A stretch of 64,000 nucleotides of DNA from Gammaproteobacteria bacterium (GCA_026398875.1 JAPLSB010000018.1:88364-152363); one strand, 5' to 3'; positions 1 through 9,303 are shown, counted from the stretch's first letter. The notes: generated by a model from the sequence alone, not told the origin. Translations and numbers: made by a program.

Positions 1-42
1 GCTTGCGCGGCCTTTTCCCTGCACGAAGATCGACCGGCCGGT

Positions 43-582
43 TTAGCGGCCGAAGTTCCAGCGCAGACCGACTTCGACGCGATCGTCGTCACCACCCTGC
101 ACGGCTGCCGTCAGCGCGAACGGCGGCGAGAAGGCATAGGTGCCGCCCACACGGAACGACACGCGACCGTCATCGACGGCGTCGAAGTAGCGGATTTCCG
201 GCGTCACTTCGAAAGCCTTCAGCGGCGTCCAGCGCAGACCGCCGCGCAGGCCGAAGCCGAGCTCGTCGTCGATGCCGATGTCGACATACTCCAGACCGCC
301 GCCGGCGAACCAGTCGATCTCGCTGTTGATCGGCTGATGGAACAGCACGCCGGTGCTGAACTGGTCGATGCTGTCGTTGCTGGTGAATTCGCCGTACGCG
401 GCGAGCGGGCTGCTCAGCGCAACCGAGCCACCGATCCGGAAGCCGGCATCACTTTCTCCGTAGGTGTCACGGAACAGCACGCCACCTTCGAGGAAGCTGT
501 AGTTGGCCGCCGAAGCGATGCCGGACACGCTGGTCAGAGCCACGGCAAGCGCGGCGGTGCGAACGGTCGTTGCAAGTTTCAC
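43..582 (-). CDS. Outer-membrane beta-barrel protein
   Basis: This 179-residue protein has a cleavable signal peptide (about residues 1-25, ending ASA-A). The rest alternates short hydrophobic and polar stretches with frequent Gly and aromatic residues, as expected for a small eight-stranded barrel. It ends in a strand with a penultimate-region aromatic (RWNFGR), close to the usual Bam recognition signal. The start is a GTG, since no ATG fits, and a GGAGAAA ribosome site lies about ten bases upstream. The family resembles OmpA-like or porin-family small barrels. The ligand or role cannot be read from sequence. It is transcribed away from the DUF885 peptidase gene. Confidence 0.75.
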   Translation of the reverse strand: MKLATTVRTAALAVALTSVSGIASAANYSFLEGGVLFRDTYGESDAGFRIGGSVALSSPLAAYGEFTSNDSIDQFSTGVLFHQPINSEIDWFAGGGLEYVDIGIDDELGFGLRGGLRWTPLKAFEVTPEIRYFDAVDDGRVSFRVGGTYAFSPPFALTAAVQGGDDDRVEVGLRWNFGR

Positions 583-792
583 AGGGATGTTTCTCCATTC
601 TTATTGATTGGTGATGGCGATCCGCCACGAAGCGGAAGGTGTCGGAATCGCCAAAAGTCCGATGACCGGCAAAGCCGGCGACCTGACGGGACGACAATGC
701 GCCGGGCTGGCTGAACGGAATCTGAAGACCCCAGTTCGTGTCGGCTCGGCAACTGCGGCATTGTTGACCGCAGATCCTTGCCGGAGTGCCCG

Positions 793-2565
793 ATGTTCCG
801 CCTGTTCGCCATTGCCTGTGTCGTGCTCTCGTGCGTGTCCTGCACCACCCCGCCGCCCCGCAGCACCGCCACACCGGTCGACCTGGCGCCGATGTTCGCG
901 CGCTACTGGGACGAGGCCTTGGCGCTCGATCCGCTGCGCGCGACCTACATCGGGGACAACCGCTACAACGACCGACTGCCGAACGAGTTGTCGGCCGACT
1001 ACCGGGCGCAGGAAGCCGCCTTCGATGCTCGCTGGCTGGCCACGGTCAAGGCGATCGACCCCGCTACGCTGACCGAGGCCGACCGCTTGAGTGTCGACAT
1101 CCTGCGCCGGCAGCTGGAACGCTCGATCGAAGCGGCGCGCTTCCCGGAGCATCTGATTCCGATCAACCAGTTCTACAACCCGGCGGCGCAGCTGGCGCAG
1201 CTCGGCACCGGCACCGGCGCGCAACCGTTCAAGACGGTCGCCGACTACGACAACTGGGCGCGCCGTGCAGCGCAGATCCCGGCGTTGTTCGATCAGGCGA
1301 TCGCCAACATGCGCGAAGGCGCTGCAAGCGGCTATACGCAGCCCGACGTGCTGATGATCAAGGTACTGTCGCAGCTCGACGCGCTGGCGGTGGCGAAGCC
1401 CGAAGACAGCCTGTTCTGGAAGCCGGTCACGGCGTTCCCGGAAAGCTTTTCAGAGGCTGACCGCAGCCGCCTGACCGCCGATTACCGGGCGCTGATCGCC
1501 GGCACCGTGCTGCCGGCCTATGTGCGGCTGCGCGACTACATTCGTGACGACTATCTGCCGGTCTGCCGCAAGTCGGTTGGCCTCGACGCGCTGCCGGACG
1601 GCGCGGCCTGGTACGCCTCGAAGGTGCAGGCGATCACCACGACCACGCTGACCCCGGCGCAGATCCACGAGATCGGCCTGAAGGAAGTGGCGCGCATCCA
1701 GACCGCGATGCGCGGCGTGATGCAGCAGGTCGGCTTCCAGGGCGATCTGGCGGCGTTCTTCAAGTTCGTGTCCGACGATCCACGCTTCACCTACCCGAGC
1801 GAAGCGGCGGCACTGAAGGCCTACAACGACCTGTCGGCAGTCGTCGATCAGGGCGCCAGCCGGCTGTTCGCGGTGCGTCCGAAAGCCGGCTTCGAGATTC
1901 GCCCGGTCGAAGCGTTCCGGGCCCAGAGTGCCGCCGGCGGCAGCTACCAGCGACCGAGCGAGGACGGCTCGAGGCCGGGCATCTTCTACCTGAACACCTA
2001 CGATCTGCCGTCGCGCAAGACCTGGGCTGCGGAATCGCTGTTCCTGCATGAAGCGATCCCCGGCCACCACTTCCAGCTCGGCATCCAGCAGGAGCTGGAC
2101 GGCGTGCCGGCGTTCCGCCGCTTCGGCAGCTTCACCGCTTACATCGAAGGCTGGGGCCTTTACGCCGAATCGCTCGGCAAGGAGGTCGGCGTCTATACCG
2201 AACCGTACCCGTACTTCGGACGGCTGCAGGCCGAGCTGTTCCGCGCGATCCGGCTGGTCGTCGACACCGGCCTGCATTCGAAGGGCTGGAGCCGTCAGCA
2301 GGTGATCGACTACATGCTCGCCAATTCGGCGCAGGGACCGACCCAGTCGGTGTCAGAAACCGAGCGCTACATGGCGATTCCCGGTCAGGCGCTGGCCTAC
2401 AAGATTGGCGAGCTGAAGATCCTTGAACTGCGCCATCGTGCCGAGGCCGCGCTCGGCGCCCGCTTCGACATCAAGGCCTTCCACACCGAAGTACTGAAGG
2501 ACGGCTCGCTGCCGCTGGACGTGCTGGAAACGAAGATCGACCGCTGGATCGCAGCACAAGGCTAG
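793..2565 (+). CDS. DUF885 family peptidase-like (lipo)protein
   Basis: This 590-residue protein matches the DUF885 family of predicted zinc peptidases. The diagnostic motif HEAIPGHH lies at about residues 419-426, where His and Glu would bind metal and catalyse. The N-terminus (MFRLFAIACVVLSCVSC) is a short hydrophobic signal ending in Cys, suggesting a lipoprotein. I start at the ATG at 793 because the ATG at 778 would put charged and Cys residues before the signal. Family members are poorly characterised and some are linked to peptide degradation. It converges on the DUF6090-like gene, whose stop overlaps its end by four bases. Confidence 0.85.
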   Translation: MFRLFAIACVVLSCVSCTTPPPRSTATPVDLAPMFARYWDEALALDPLRATYIGDNRYNDRLPNELSADYRAQEAAFDARWLATVKAIDPATLTEADRLSVDILRRQLERSIEAARFPEHLIPINQFYNPAAQLAQLGTGTGAQPFKTVADYDNWARRAAQIPALFDQAIANMREGAASGYTQPDVLMIKVLSQLDALAVAKPEDSLFWKPVTAFPESFSEADRSRLTADYRALIAGTVLPAYVRLRDYIRDDYLPVCRKSVGLDALPDGAAWYASKVQAITTTTLTPAQIHEIGLKEVARIQTAMRGVMQQVGFQGDLAAFFKFVSDDPRFTYPSEAAALKAYNDLSAVVDQGASRLFAVRPKAGFEIRPVEAFRAQSAAGGSYQRPSEDGSRPGIFYLNTYDLPSRKTWAAESLFLHEAIPGHHFQLGIQQELDGVPAFRRFGSFTAYIEGWGLYAESLGKEVGVYTEPYPYFGRLQAELFRAIRLVVDTGLHSKGWSRQQVIDYMLANSAQGPTQSVSETERYMAIPGQALAYKIGELKILELRHRAEAALGARFDIKAFHTEVLKDGSLPLDVLETKIDRWIAAQG

Positions 2566-3227
2566 GGCTTCGCGGCCGGCTCCGGGCCAAGCTCGCTGCC
2601 GATTGCGGCACGGGCCTTGTCGAGCAGCGTGATCAGGCGCCGCTCGCTGGATGCCATCTGCTTGAAGCAGTTCTCGGTCAGCCGCAGATCGCGGCGGCTG
2701 TCCTTGTCATCGGTCTGCAGCGTGGCGGCCGCGAACATGCGCAGGTTCTGCGTGTATTCCTCCTGCTGGGTGTACAGCGCCGAGATCGCCGACAGGGTCC
2801 GCGATTCCAGATGCGGCAGCGTCTGGCTGAGCAGCGCGGAGTCGTAGGCGGCGCGCTGGAACAGGATCTGGTTCAGGCCATCGAAGGCCGCCGGGTATTC
2901 CCACGGCTCGCCCTTGTTCAGCGCCTGCCGGGATGCCCGGAAGCCTTCGTACATCTTCTCGTGATACGGCAGCGCCTCGACGATCGCCTGCTGGTTCTGC
3001 TCGACCTCCAGCTTCAGCTCCAGCAGCACCCGCTGCGCCAGCCGCGTGCGTTCGCGCTCCTCGGTCCAGTCGTTGACGGCCAGCGCCAGCATCGCCGATG
3101 CGATCAGCAGCGCCACTTCGAACACCGCGCGCTGCCAGCCTTGCCGCTCGATCAGCCGCCGCCGCGCCGTGACCGGCGTCGGGGCAACGGTTGCCGGCGG
3201 CTCGGCCGGCTCAGGCGCGGTCGACAT
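2562..3227 (-). CDS. DUF6090-like single-span membrane protein
   Basis: This 221-residue protein has a cytoplasmic-looking N-terminus rich in Pro, Ala and Arg. One membrane segment (about residues 36-54, ending ALAVNDW) is followed by a charged helical region (EERERTRLAQRVLLEL). The span-then-NDW-E-R pattern resembles the DUF6090 family, whose function is unknown. A clear paralogue lies at 41192-41797. The two share the membrane segment, the conserved Asn-Asp-Trp or Asp-Asn-Trp, and a later block of the form YxSAxxxQxLPxx followed by LYxQ and ATLQ. No catalytic residues are obvious. Confidence 0.7.
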   Translation of the reverse strand: MSTAPEPAEPPATVAPTPVTARRRLIERQGWQRAVFEVALLIASAMLALAVNDWTEERERTRLAQRVLLELKLEVEQNQQAIVEALPYHEKMYEGFRASRQALNKGEPWEYPAAFDGLNQILFQRAAYDSALLSQTLPHLESRTLSAISALYTQQEEYTQNLRMFAAATLQTDDKDSRRDLRLTENCFKQMASSERRLITLLDKARAAIGSELGPEPAAKP

Positions 3228-3302
3228 GGCAAGCCGACGGCACGTGGCCCGTCACGGGTCGATGGTGGCGCGTGAGCCACTTGCCGAACGCATCGGCGCG
3301 TC

Positions 3303-4337
3303 TCAGCCGGCGGCCTTGTCGAGCACCGCCTGCAGCGCCGGCGAGGCATAGAAGCCGGACAGCCGCCGCCGCACGATCGGCTCGAGCAGCTTTTTCTTCT
3401 TCAGGATCTTGATCACGCTCGGCGCATAGCGGCGTGCTTCATCGACGATGTGACTACGGCCGACCCCCAGATCTTCAAGCAGCGCGGCAAGCGTTGCGTC
3501 CTCGTACTTGTCGAAGAAGCCATCGATTCCGGCATCGATCATCACCGTGTACCAGCCCTGCTCGCGCAGGTGCCGCCAGGCCTCGAAGCCGGTGACGAAC
3601 AGTTCCTCGACGTTGCGCGCCTCGATGTCCTCGCGCAATGCACCGATCGGCTGCTCCTTGATCCGGTCCCAGGTGTCGAGCGCCAGATCCTTCAGCGCCT
3701 CGGCATCGGCGTTGTTGATCAGGAACTCGGCGCTGCGCGCGGTCGACGCCTGCACGGCCTTGGCGATGTACTTGCGCAGGCCTTCCTCGATCGAGGCTTC
3801 GAGCGTGGGCTTGGCCACACTGAGCGCTGCCCGGCCGAGCTTGAGCATCGAGCTGGCACCGGGAATGTTCTTGGTGACGTTGCTCTGCGCCAGGTAGCCG
3901 GTAATGCCGCTGTACAGCAGGTCGGAGGCGAAGTCCGTATACAGCGGGCTGGTGACCACGCCACGGATGATCTTCTCGCGCAGCGTGTCGAGTTCCAGCG
4001 CCTGGGTCGTGAAATCCTCGAAGTGCTGATCGGTCATCAGCACGCCGATCTTGGTCTTGTCGTGGATCGGATCGGCGAACAGCTTGCGGGCGATATCGCC
4101 GACCATCTCCGGCAGGCCGGGACCGAATTCGATCTTCGCGGCGAAAATCCGGGCGGTGTCCTTGATCTGCTTGCGCGTGACGACGGCGCCGAGCGTCAGC
4201 TTGCCGGCCATCGCCAGTGCGGCGTCGACTTCCTCGTCGATCAGCGTGTCGAGCCCTGGTCCGGTCAGCTCTTCGATCACGTATTCGACGTGCGCGTCGA
4301 GCAGTGCTGCAGCCAGTCCCGTCTTCTTCTCGGCCAT
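3303..4337 (-). CDS. Hypothetical helical protein, 344 aa
   Basis: I do not recognise this family. The protein is predicted to be almost wholly alpha-helical, with no signal peptide and no confident membrane span. It begins MAEKKTGLAAALLDAHVEYV and ends in a basic region (KILKKKKLLEPIVRRR) followed by a short helix. The start is supported by an AAGGAA ribosome site about ten bases upstream. Codon use and GC3 fit its neighbours, so it looks native. It is divergent from the small oxidoreductase-like gene and about 75 bases from the DUF6090-like gene on the same strand, which may share its transcript. Confidence 0.65.
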   Translation of the reverse strand: MAEKKTGLAAALLDAHVEYVIEELTGPGLDTLIDEEVDAALAMAGKLTLGAVVTRKQIKDTARIFAAKIEFGPGLPEMVGDIARKLFADPIHDKTKIGVLMTDQHFEDFTTQALELDTLREKIIRGVVTSPLYTDFASDLLYSGITGYLAQSNVTKNIPGASSMLKLGRAALSVAKPTLEASIEEGLRKYIAKAVQASTARSAEFLINNADAEALKDLALDTWDRIKEQPIGALREDIEARNVEELFVTGFEAWRHLREQGWYTVMIDAGIDGFFDKYEDATLAALLEDLGVGRSHIVDEARRYAPSVIKILKKKKLLEPIVRRRLSGFYASPALQAVLDKAAG

Positions 4338-4434
4338 CGTTGTGGTTCCTTGTTCGATTCAGGTCAACGCCTGTTCGCAAGCTTGGCACAGGCCATCGCC
4401 GATCGGCAGGCGCAAGGCCTTATCCTGCGCAGCC

Positions 4435-4590
4435 ATGGATGCCGCTCCGCTGCCACCGAAACCGCAACCGCCGGTCGACTACGACTGCTGCGGAGGCGGC
4501 TGCGCCGATTGCGAACTGCGGATCTATCTGCGGGAACTGCAGCGCTGGCAGAAGCAGGCGCGCCAGCTGGGTGTGCCGATCGATGACTGA
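4435..4590 (+). CDS. Oxidoreductase-like domain mini protein
   Basis: This 51-residue protein has the compact Cys signature of the oxidoreductase-like domain (Pfam Oxidored-like): a Pro-rich start, then DYDCCGGGCADCELRIY at about residues 15-31. The four Cys could bind a metal or form disulfides, but the function of the family is not established. The protein is complete, with no signal peptide. It overlaps the sirtuin start by eight bases (ATGACTGA), so the two genes are probably translated together. It is easily missed because a longer in-frame extension runs upstream to 4051. Confidence 0.75.
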   Translation: MDAAPLPPKPQPPVDYDCCGGGCADCELRIYLRELQRWQKQARQLGVPIDD

Positions 4591-5422
4591 AGCCGCCGCC
4601 GTCCTTGCCGACTTCCTGCGCGCCCATCCAAGGCTGCTGGTGCTGACCGGTGCCGGGGTGTCGACCGGCAGCGGCATTCCCGATTACCGCGATGCCGATG
4701 GCCAGTGGAAACGCCGCCCGCCGATCACCGGTCAGGTCTTTCGCGGCGATCCGCTGCAGCGCGCGCGCTACTGGGCGCGCAGCCTGATCGGCTGGCCGCT
4801 GCTGGCGACCGCACAGCCCAACGCGGCGCACCGGGCGCTGGCCCGGCTGCAGGCCGCCGGCCGAGTCCGCCGGCTGGTGACCCAGAACGTCGATGGCCTG
4901 CATCAGGCGGCCGGCAGCCGCGAGGTGATCGACCTGCACGGCCGGCTTGATGTGCTGATCTGTCTGGCCTGCGGCGAGCGCTCGCCGCGCAGCCAGTTCC
5001 AGACCCGCCTGCACGAAGCCAACCCGGACTGGGCCTACAGCACGGCCGAGGCGCTGCCCGATGGCGACGCCGATCTGGAGAACGTCGACTTCAGCCGCTT
5101 CGTCGTGCCGGCGTGCAGCGCGTGCGGCGGCATGCTGAAGCCGGACGTCGTGTTCTTCGGCGAGAACGTGCCGCGCGAGCGGGTCGAGGCGACGTTTGCC
5201 GCGCTTGCCGAAGCCGACGGCCTGCTGGTCGTGGGTTCGTCGCTGATGGTTTATTCCGGCTATCGCTTCGCGGTCGCCGCGCAGGAGCGCGGCCTGCCGA
5301 TCGCCGTGCTGACCCAGGGCCGCACCCGCGCCGATCCCCTTCAGCCGCTGAAAATCGAAGCGCGGTGCGGCGAGGTGCTGCCGGCTGCGCTCGACAAGCT
5401 CGACGACATCGCGCTGGCCTGA
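4583..5422 (+). CDS. Sir2-family NAD-dependent protein deacetylase
   Basis: This 279-residue sirtuin should use NAD+ to remove acyl groups from lysines. The NAD-binding motif GAGVSTGSGIPDYRD is near residues 21-35, TQNVDGLH is the substrate and NAD loop, and the His in DLHG is the general base. Two Cys pairs (CLAC and CSAC) make the zinc module. The C-terminal GSSLMVYSG also fits. The long 50-60 residue insert between the Cys pairs fits the SirT4-like bacterial class rather than the short CobB type. The start at 4583 overlaps the upstream mini gene. Longer in-frame extensions upstream are non-coding in character. Confidence 0.93.
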   Translation: MTEAAAVLADFLRAHPRLLVLTGAGVSTGSGIPDYRDADGQWKRRPPITGQVFRGDPLQRARYWARSLIGWPLLATAQPNAAHRALARLQAAGRVRRLVTQNVDGLHQAAGSREVIDLHGRLDVLICLACGERSPRSQFQTRLHEANPDWAYSTAEALPDGDADLENVDFSRFVVPACSACGGMLKPDVVFFGENVPRERVEATFAALAEADGLLVVGSSLMVYSGYRFAVAAQERGLPIAVLTQGRTRADPLQPLKIEARCGEVLPAALDKLDDIALA

Positions 5423-5436
5423 GCCCGCAGCGCCGT

Positions 5437-5676
5437 CTACCAGTGCGGCGGGATCTCGTCGCGCGCGGTACCGCGGAACACCGGCTCGTCGGCCGTGGCC
5501 AGACGATCGTTGAGCGCGCGCAGCTTCATCTCCAGTGCCTCGATGGCCTTCTGCTGCCGCGCGATCTCGGCACCCAGCGTCGACAGCGTGTCGTCGGCCC
5601 AGGCCAGACGCGATTCCAGTTCCACCACGCGCGCTTCAAGCGCGGCCATCGGATCGGTGTCGGGGCTGAGGGTCAT
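5437..5676 (-). CDS. slyX: SlyX family protein
   Basis: This 79-residue protein is a coiled coil (residues 9-55: heptads such as LEARVVELESRLAWADDTL) with the family's C-terminal tail ending DEIPPHW, where the usual ending is PPHY. SlyX is a small cytoplasmic protein conserved in gammaproteobacteria with no proven role. I choose the ATG at 5676. An ATG 45 bases upstream would add a Pro/Arg-rich piece not seen in the family. It converges with the sirtuin gene 14 bases away and is divergent from the pqi operon. Confidence 0.85.
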   Translation of the reverse strand: MTLSPDTDPMAALEARVVELESRLAWADDTLSTLGAEIARQQKAIEALEMKLRALNDRLATADEPVFRGTARDEIPPHW

Positions 5677-5737
5677 GGCGAGGGGCGGACGTGGCGAGCG
5701 CGGCAGTGTAGCGGCAGGCACAGGCTATGCTTTGCCC

Positions 5738-6370
5738 ATGAACACGAAGGATGGCGCGACGGCACCGATGCGGATCAGGACCGATCTGGCCATCTGCGAG
5801 CAATGCGACAGCGTGCATCAGCGCGGCCCGCTTGCCGCAGGCGAAGCCGCCGACTGCCGCGTCTGCGGTGCAACGCTGTATCGGCGGTCGCGCCTCGACG
5901 TCGACGCCATGCTGGCGCTGACCCTCGGTGCGCTGATCGTGTTCGTGCTCGCCAATGTCGCGCCGATCGTCACCATGCAGTCCGGCGGCATCACCACCCG
6001 GGCCTGGCTGCTGACGATCGTGGTCCGCGCCTGGGACCATGGCGTCGGACCGGTGGCGGCCATCGCCGCCGGCACGGTGTTCCTGTTCCCGCTGGCGCAA
6101 CTGACGCTGTACCTGTTCGTGCTGCGCGCCGTGAAGCGGCCGACCCGGTCGCCGGGATTCGTCGAGGCCATGCACTGGCTGCGCTGGCTGCGGCCGTGGA
6201 GCATGGTCGAGGTGTTCCTGATCGGCATTCTCGTGTCGATCATCAAGATGTCGTCGCTGGCGCGGGTCACGGCCGAAGCCGGCCTCTGGGGCTTCGGCGT
6301 GCTGACCATCCTGCTGACGGCGCTCAGCACCTTCGAACTGCGCGAACTCTGGGATGCGCACGATGACTGA
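5738..6370 (+). CDS. pqiA1: PqiA-like membrane protein, first half
   Basis: This 210-residue protein corresponds to one PqiA domain. A rubredoxin-like CxxC...CxxC head (CEQC and CRVC, about residues 20-45) is followed by four membrane segments. Conserved pieces are RPWSMVEVFLIG and SLARV, typical of PqiA repeats. PqiA proteins work with PqiB and PqiC in an inter-membrane lipid-transport system. The start at 5738 removes a spurious 81-residue extension. The gene overlaps the next by eight bases (ATGACTGA). E. coli has both halves in one chain, while here they are two genes. Confidence 0.9.
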   Translation: MNTKDGATAPMRIRTDLAICEQCDSVHQRGPLAAGEAADCRVCGATLYRRSRLDVDAMLALTLGALIVFVLANVAPIVTMQSGGITTRAWLLTIVVRAWDHGVGPVAAIAAGTVFLFPLAQLTLYLFVLRAVKRPTRSPGFVEAMHWLRWLRPWSMVEVFLIGILVSIIKMSSLARVTAEAGLWGFGVLTILLTALSTFELRELWDAHDD

Positions 6371-7019
6371 CGACACGGCGATCCCGCGCGGAGCGCCGCT
6401 CGGGCTGATCGGCTGCGAGGCCTGCGGGCTGGTCGTCGAGCACGCCGCAGCTGATGCGTCGTGTCCGCGCTGCGGCCATCGTCTGCACGCGCGCAAGCCG
6501 GATTCAGTGACACGCAGCTGGGCCTACCTGTTGGCCGCGTTCATTCTTTACCTGCCGGCCAATCTGCTGCCGGTGCTGCATTCGAAGAAGCTGTTCGAGG
6601 AATGGTCGGACACCATCATGTCCGGCGTCGTGGCGCTGTGGAAAGACGGCGCCTATGACCTCGCCATCATCGTGTTCACCGCGTCGGTGGTGGTGCCGCT
6701 GCTGAAGATGGGCGCGCTGGCACTGCTGCTGGTGCAGGTGCAGCGCGGCTCGTCGTACCTGCCGCGCGAGCGCACCCGCTTGTACCGGATCCTCGAATTC
6801 ATCGGCCACTGGTCGATGCTCGATGTCTTCGCGGTGGCGCTGCTGGTGGCATTGGTACACTTCGGCGCTCTCGGCAACGCTGAACCCGGTGCCGGGGTCG
6901 TGGCCTTCGGTGCCGTCGTGGTACTGACCATGCTGGCCACCATGAGCTTCGATCCCCGGCTGATCTGGGATGCCCCGCGCACCCCCGCCCGCCGCGCCTC
7001 TGACCGTCCTCCGACATGA
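6363..7019 (+). CDS. pqiA2: PqiA-like membrane protein, second half
   Basis: This 218-residue protein is the second PqiA domain. It has a zinc-ribbon-like CEACG...CPRCG head (residues 16-40) and four membrane spans, including YLPANLLPV and the conserved GHWSMLDVF block. It should act with the first-half protein in the inner membrane, passing lipids to or from PqiB. The ATG overlaps the stop of the upstream gene, and its own TGA overlaps the ATG of pqiB (ATGA at 7016). This points to one translationally coupled operon. Confidence 0.9.
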   Translation: MTDDTAIPRGAPLGLIGCEACGLVVEHAAADASCPRCGHRLHARKPDSVTRSWAYLLAAFILYLPANLLPVLHSKKLFEEWSDTIMSGVVALWKDGAYDLAIIVFTASVVVPLLKMGALALLLVQVQRGSSYLPRERTRLYRILEFIGHWSMLDVFAVALLVALVHFGALGNAEPGAGVVAFGAVVVLTMLATMSFDPRLIWDAPRTPARRASDRPPT

Positions 7020-8683
7020 GCGAAACCTCCCCGACGTCCGCGCTGCCGGCACCGGAACCGCGCCGCGATGGCCGCAAGCGCCTGGCGCTGATCTGGCTGG
7101 TACCGCTGATCGCCGCACTGGCCGGGCTGGCGCTGGTGGTCCGAGCCTGGCTGCAGACCGGCCCGACGATCACCATCACCTTCGACACCGCGGAAAGTCT
7201 CGAGGACGGCGCCACCGAAGTCCGCTACAAGGACGTGGTGGTCGGCAAGGTGTCGAGCATCCAGCTGCGCGATGACGACAGCGGCGTGGTCGTTGAAGTC
7301 GAACTGACGCCGGACGCCAAGCGCATCGCCGTCAAGGACAGCCGCTTCTGGGTCGTTCGGCCGCGCATCGGCATTGGTGGCGTGTCCGGCATCAACACGC
7401 TGCTGTCCGGCGCCTATATCGGCGTCGATGTCGGCACCGCGACCGAGTCACAGCGTGATTTCGTCGGCCTCGAGAAGCCGCCGGCGGTGACTCACGACCA
7501 GAAGGGCAGGCAGTTCACGCTGACCACGATGGATGCCGGGTCGGTGACCATCGGCGCACCGGTCTACTACCGCCGCGTCGCGGTCGGCCGGATCGTCGAT
7601 TCGGCGCTGGACGAAGACGGCAAGCGCATTACCGTGCGCGTCTTCATCGACGCCCCTTACGACCGCTTCGTGACCTCCGGTGTGCGCTTCTGGAATGCCG
7701 GCGGCGTCGATCTGGCGGTGTCGTCCGAAGGGCTCAAGCTGAATACCCAGTCGCTGGCCACGGTGCTCGCAGGCGGCATCGCCTTCCAGGCGATCGACGA
7801 GCGCAATCCCGGCGAACCCGCAAAGGAAGACAGCCGCTTCGTGCTGTACGACGGCATGGCCAATGCGCTGGCGCCGCCAGACGGGCCGTCGGTGCAGGCG
7901 CTGCTGGTCCTGCGCCGGTCGACGCGCGGGCTGGCGGCCGGCACGCCGGTGGACTTCAACGGGATCGTCATCGGCGCGATCCGTTCGATCGAACCGCAGT
8001 ACGACGTGCGTCAGCAGACCTTCTACTCGAAGGTGCTGGTCGAGCTGTTCCTCGAACGCCTGGGCCCGGCCTGGACCACGCTTAAAGATCAGCACCGTGG
8101 CGCGGAACAACCTGCGCTGGCGGTGCTGCAGATGTTGATCGACCAGGGCCTGACCGCGCAGTTGCGCGCAGGCAACCTGCTGACCGGCCAGCAGTACGTG
8201 GCCCTGTTCTTCAAGCCGGGTGCCAAAGCGAAACGCGTGGCCACGCTCGACGCGGTACCGGAGATCCCGACTGCAGCCGGCAGCCTTGAAGAGATCCAGA
8301 CCCAGATCGAAAGCATCGTCACCAAGCTCGACAAGATTCCGTTCGCCGAACTGGGCGCCGACCTGAGAACCACGGTCAACAGCGCCAATACGCTGCTGCA
8401 GACCTTCGATCGGGAGATCGCTCCGCAGGCGAAGCAGACGCTGAACAATGCCGCCGCAGCGATCCGGTCGCTGGAACAGAACCTGACCTCGCCGGAGGCG
8501 CCGTTGCAGCAGGACACCCGGCGCGTGCTGGAACAGCTGAATCGCACGGCGGCCTCGTTCCGGGTGCTCGCCGATTACCTTGAGAAGCATCCGGAATCGC
8601 TGTTGCGCGGTCGGCCGGCAGAAGCCGAGCCGACACGCACACCAGCCGCATCCCAGGATCGCCCGGAGACCCAAACACCATGA
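7016..8683 (+). CDS. pqiB: PqiB, triple-MCE domain lipid-transport protein
   Basis: This 555-residue protein has an N-terminal cytoplasmic tail, one membrane anchor (about residues 25-45) and three MCE/MlaD domains in the periplasm. The repeats are visible as GPTITITFDTAESLEDGATEVRYKDV, then a second starting FTLTTMDAGSVTIGAPVYYR, and a third starting LVLRRSTRGLAAGTPVDFNG. The long C-terminal helical region (about 420-530) fits the PqiB needle that spans the periplasm. Its length matches E. coli PqiB (546). The last four bases overlap the pqiC start. I expect a hexameric tunnel carrying lipids between membranes. Confidence 0.93.
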   Translation: MSETSPTSALPAPEPRRDGRKRLALIWLVPLIAALAGLALVVRAWLQTGPTITITFDTAESLEDGATEVRYKDVVVGKVSSIQLRDDDSGVVVEVELTPDAKRIAVKDSRFWVVRPRIGIGGVSGINTLLSGAYIGVDVGTATESQRDFVGLEKPPAVTHDQKGRQFTLTTMDAGSVTIGAPVYYRRVAVGRIVDSALDEDGKRITVRVFIDAPYDRFVTSGVRFWNAGGVDLAVSSEGLKLNTQSLATVLAGGIAFQAIDERNPGEPAKEDSRFVLYDGMANALAPPDGPSVQALLVLRRSTRGLAAGTPVDFNGIVIGAIRSIEPQYDVRQQTFYSKVLVELFLERLGPAWTTLKDQHRGAEQPALAVLQMLIDQGLTAQLRAGNLLTGQQYVALFFKPGAKAKRVATLDAVPEIPTAAGSLEEIQTQIESIVTKLDKIPFAELGADLRTTVNSANTLLQTFDREIAPQAKQTLNNAAAAIRSLEQNLTSPEAPLQQDTRRVLEQLNRTAASFRVLADYLEKHPESLLRGRPAEAEPTRTPAASQDRPETQTP

Positions 8684-9303
8684 CCCGATTCACCCTGCGC
8701 AAGCCGTTGACCCTCGCTGCCGCCTGCCTGCTGCTGGCGGCTTGCCAGAGCGCGCCGCCGATCCGCTACTACACGCTGGTGCCGGCCAAGCCCGGCGAAG
8801 CAGTTCCCGCCGCGGACCCGGCCTACCGAGTCATCGTCGAGCCAGTCAGCGTGCCGGCGCAGGTCGACATGCCGTACATGGTCGTCCGCGAAGGGCGCAG
8901 CCAGCTGGTGCCGGTCGAAGCGCAGCGCTGGGCGGCACCGCTGGCCGATGAAGTGCGGGCAGCGCTGATCGACCGCTTCGGCACCGTGGTCGCCGGACCG
9001 GGTGCTGCGGCCGACGGCAGCCTGCCGCTGTATCGCCTGCGCGTGGCGCTGCGCCGCTTCGATTCGGTGCTCGGCCGCCAGGCGCTGGTCGATGCGGCGT
9101 GGACCGTGGAGAACATCGCAACACCGGAGCAGACGGTGACCTGCGACAGCCAGGTGGCAGCGAGCATCGCCGACGGCTTCCCGGCGCTGGCCGACGGCCA
9201 TCAGCGCGCCGTTGCCGACCTCGCCAGCCGCATCAGTGTCGGTCTTGACACGCTGAATGCCGGCAAGACCGATGATGTCTGCATGGCCGCCAACAGCCGT
9301 TGA
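8680..9303 (+). CDS. pqiC: PqiC-like outer-membrane lipoprotein
   Basis: This 207-residue protein has a lipoprotein signal (lipobox LAAC, Cys at about residue 22) and the start IRYYTLVPA, which is characteristic of the PqiC/YmbA (ABC transport auxiliary) family. PqiC docks the PqiB needle at the outer membrane. The gene overlaps pqiB by four bases, and its end overlaps the likely arfB start, so it belongs to the same operon. The residue after the acylated Cys is Gln, not the inner-membrane retention Asp, consistent with outer-membrane sorting. Confidence 0.9.
   Translation: MTRFTLRKPLTLAAACLLLAACQSAPPIRYYTLVPAKPGEAVPAADPAYRVIVEPVSVPAQVDMPYMVVREGRSQLVPVEAQRWAAPLADEVRAALIDRFGTVVAGPGAAADGSLPLYRLRVALRRFDSVLGRQALVDAAWTVENIATPEQTVTCDSQVAASIADGFPALADGHQRAVADLASRISVGLDTLNAGKTDDVCMAANSR

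Noticed and set aside
4217..4582. N-terminal extension of the sirtuin ORF
   Set aside because: The extra 122 residues are Arg-rich, cover the start of the divergent 344-aa gene and the mini oxidoreductase-like gene, and are absent from sirtuins.
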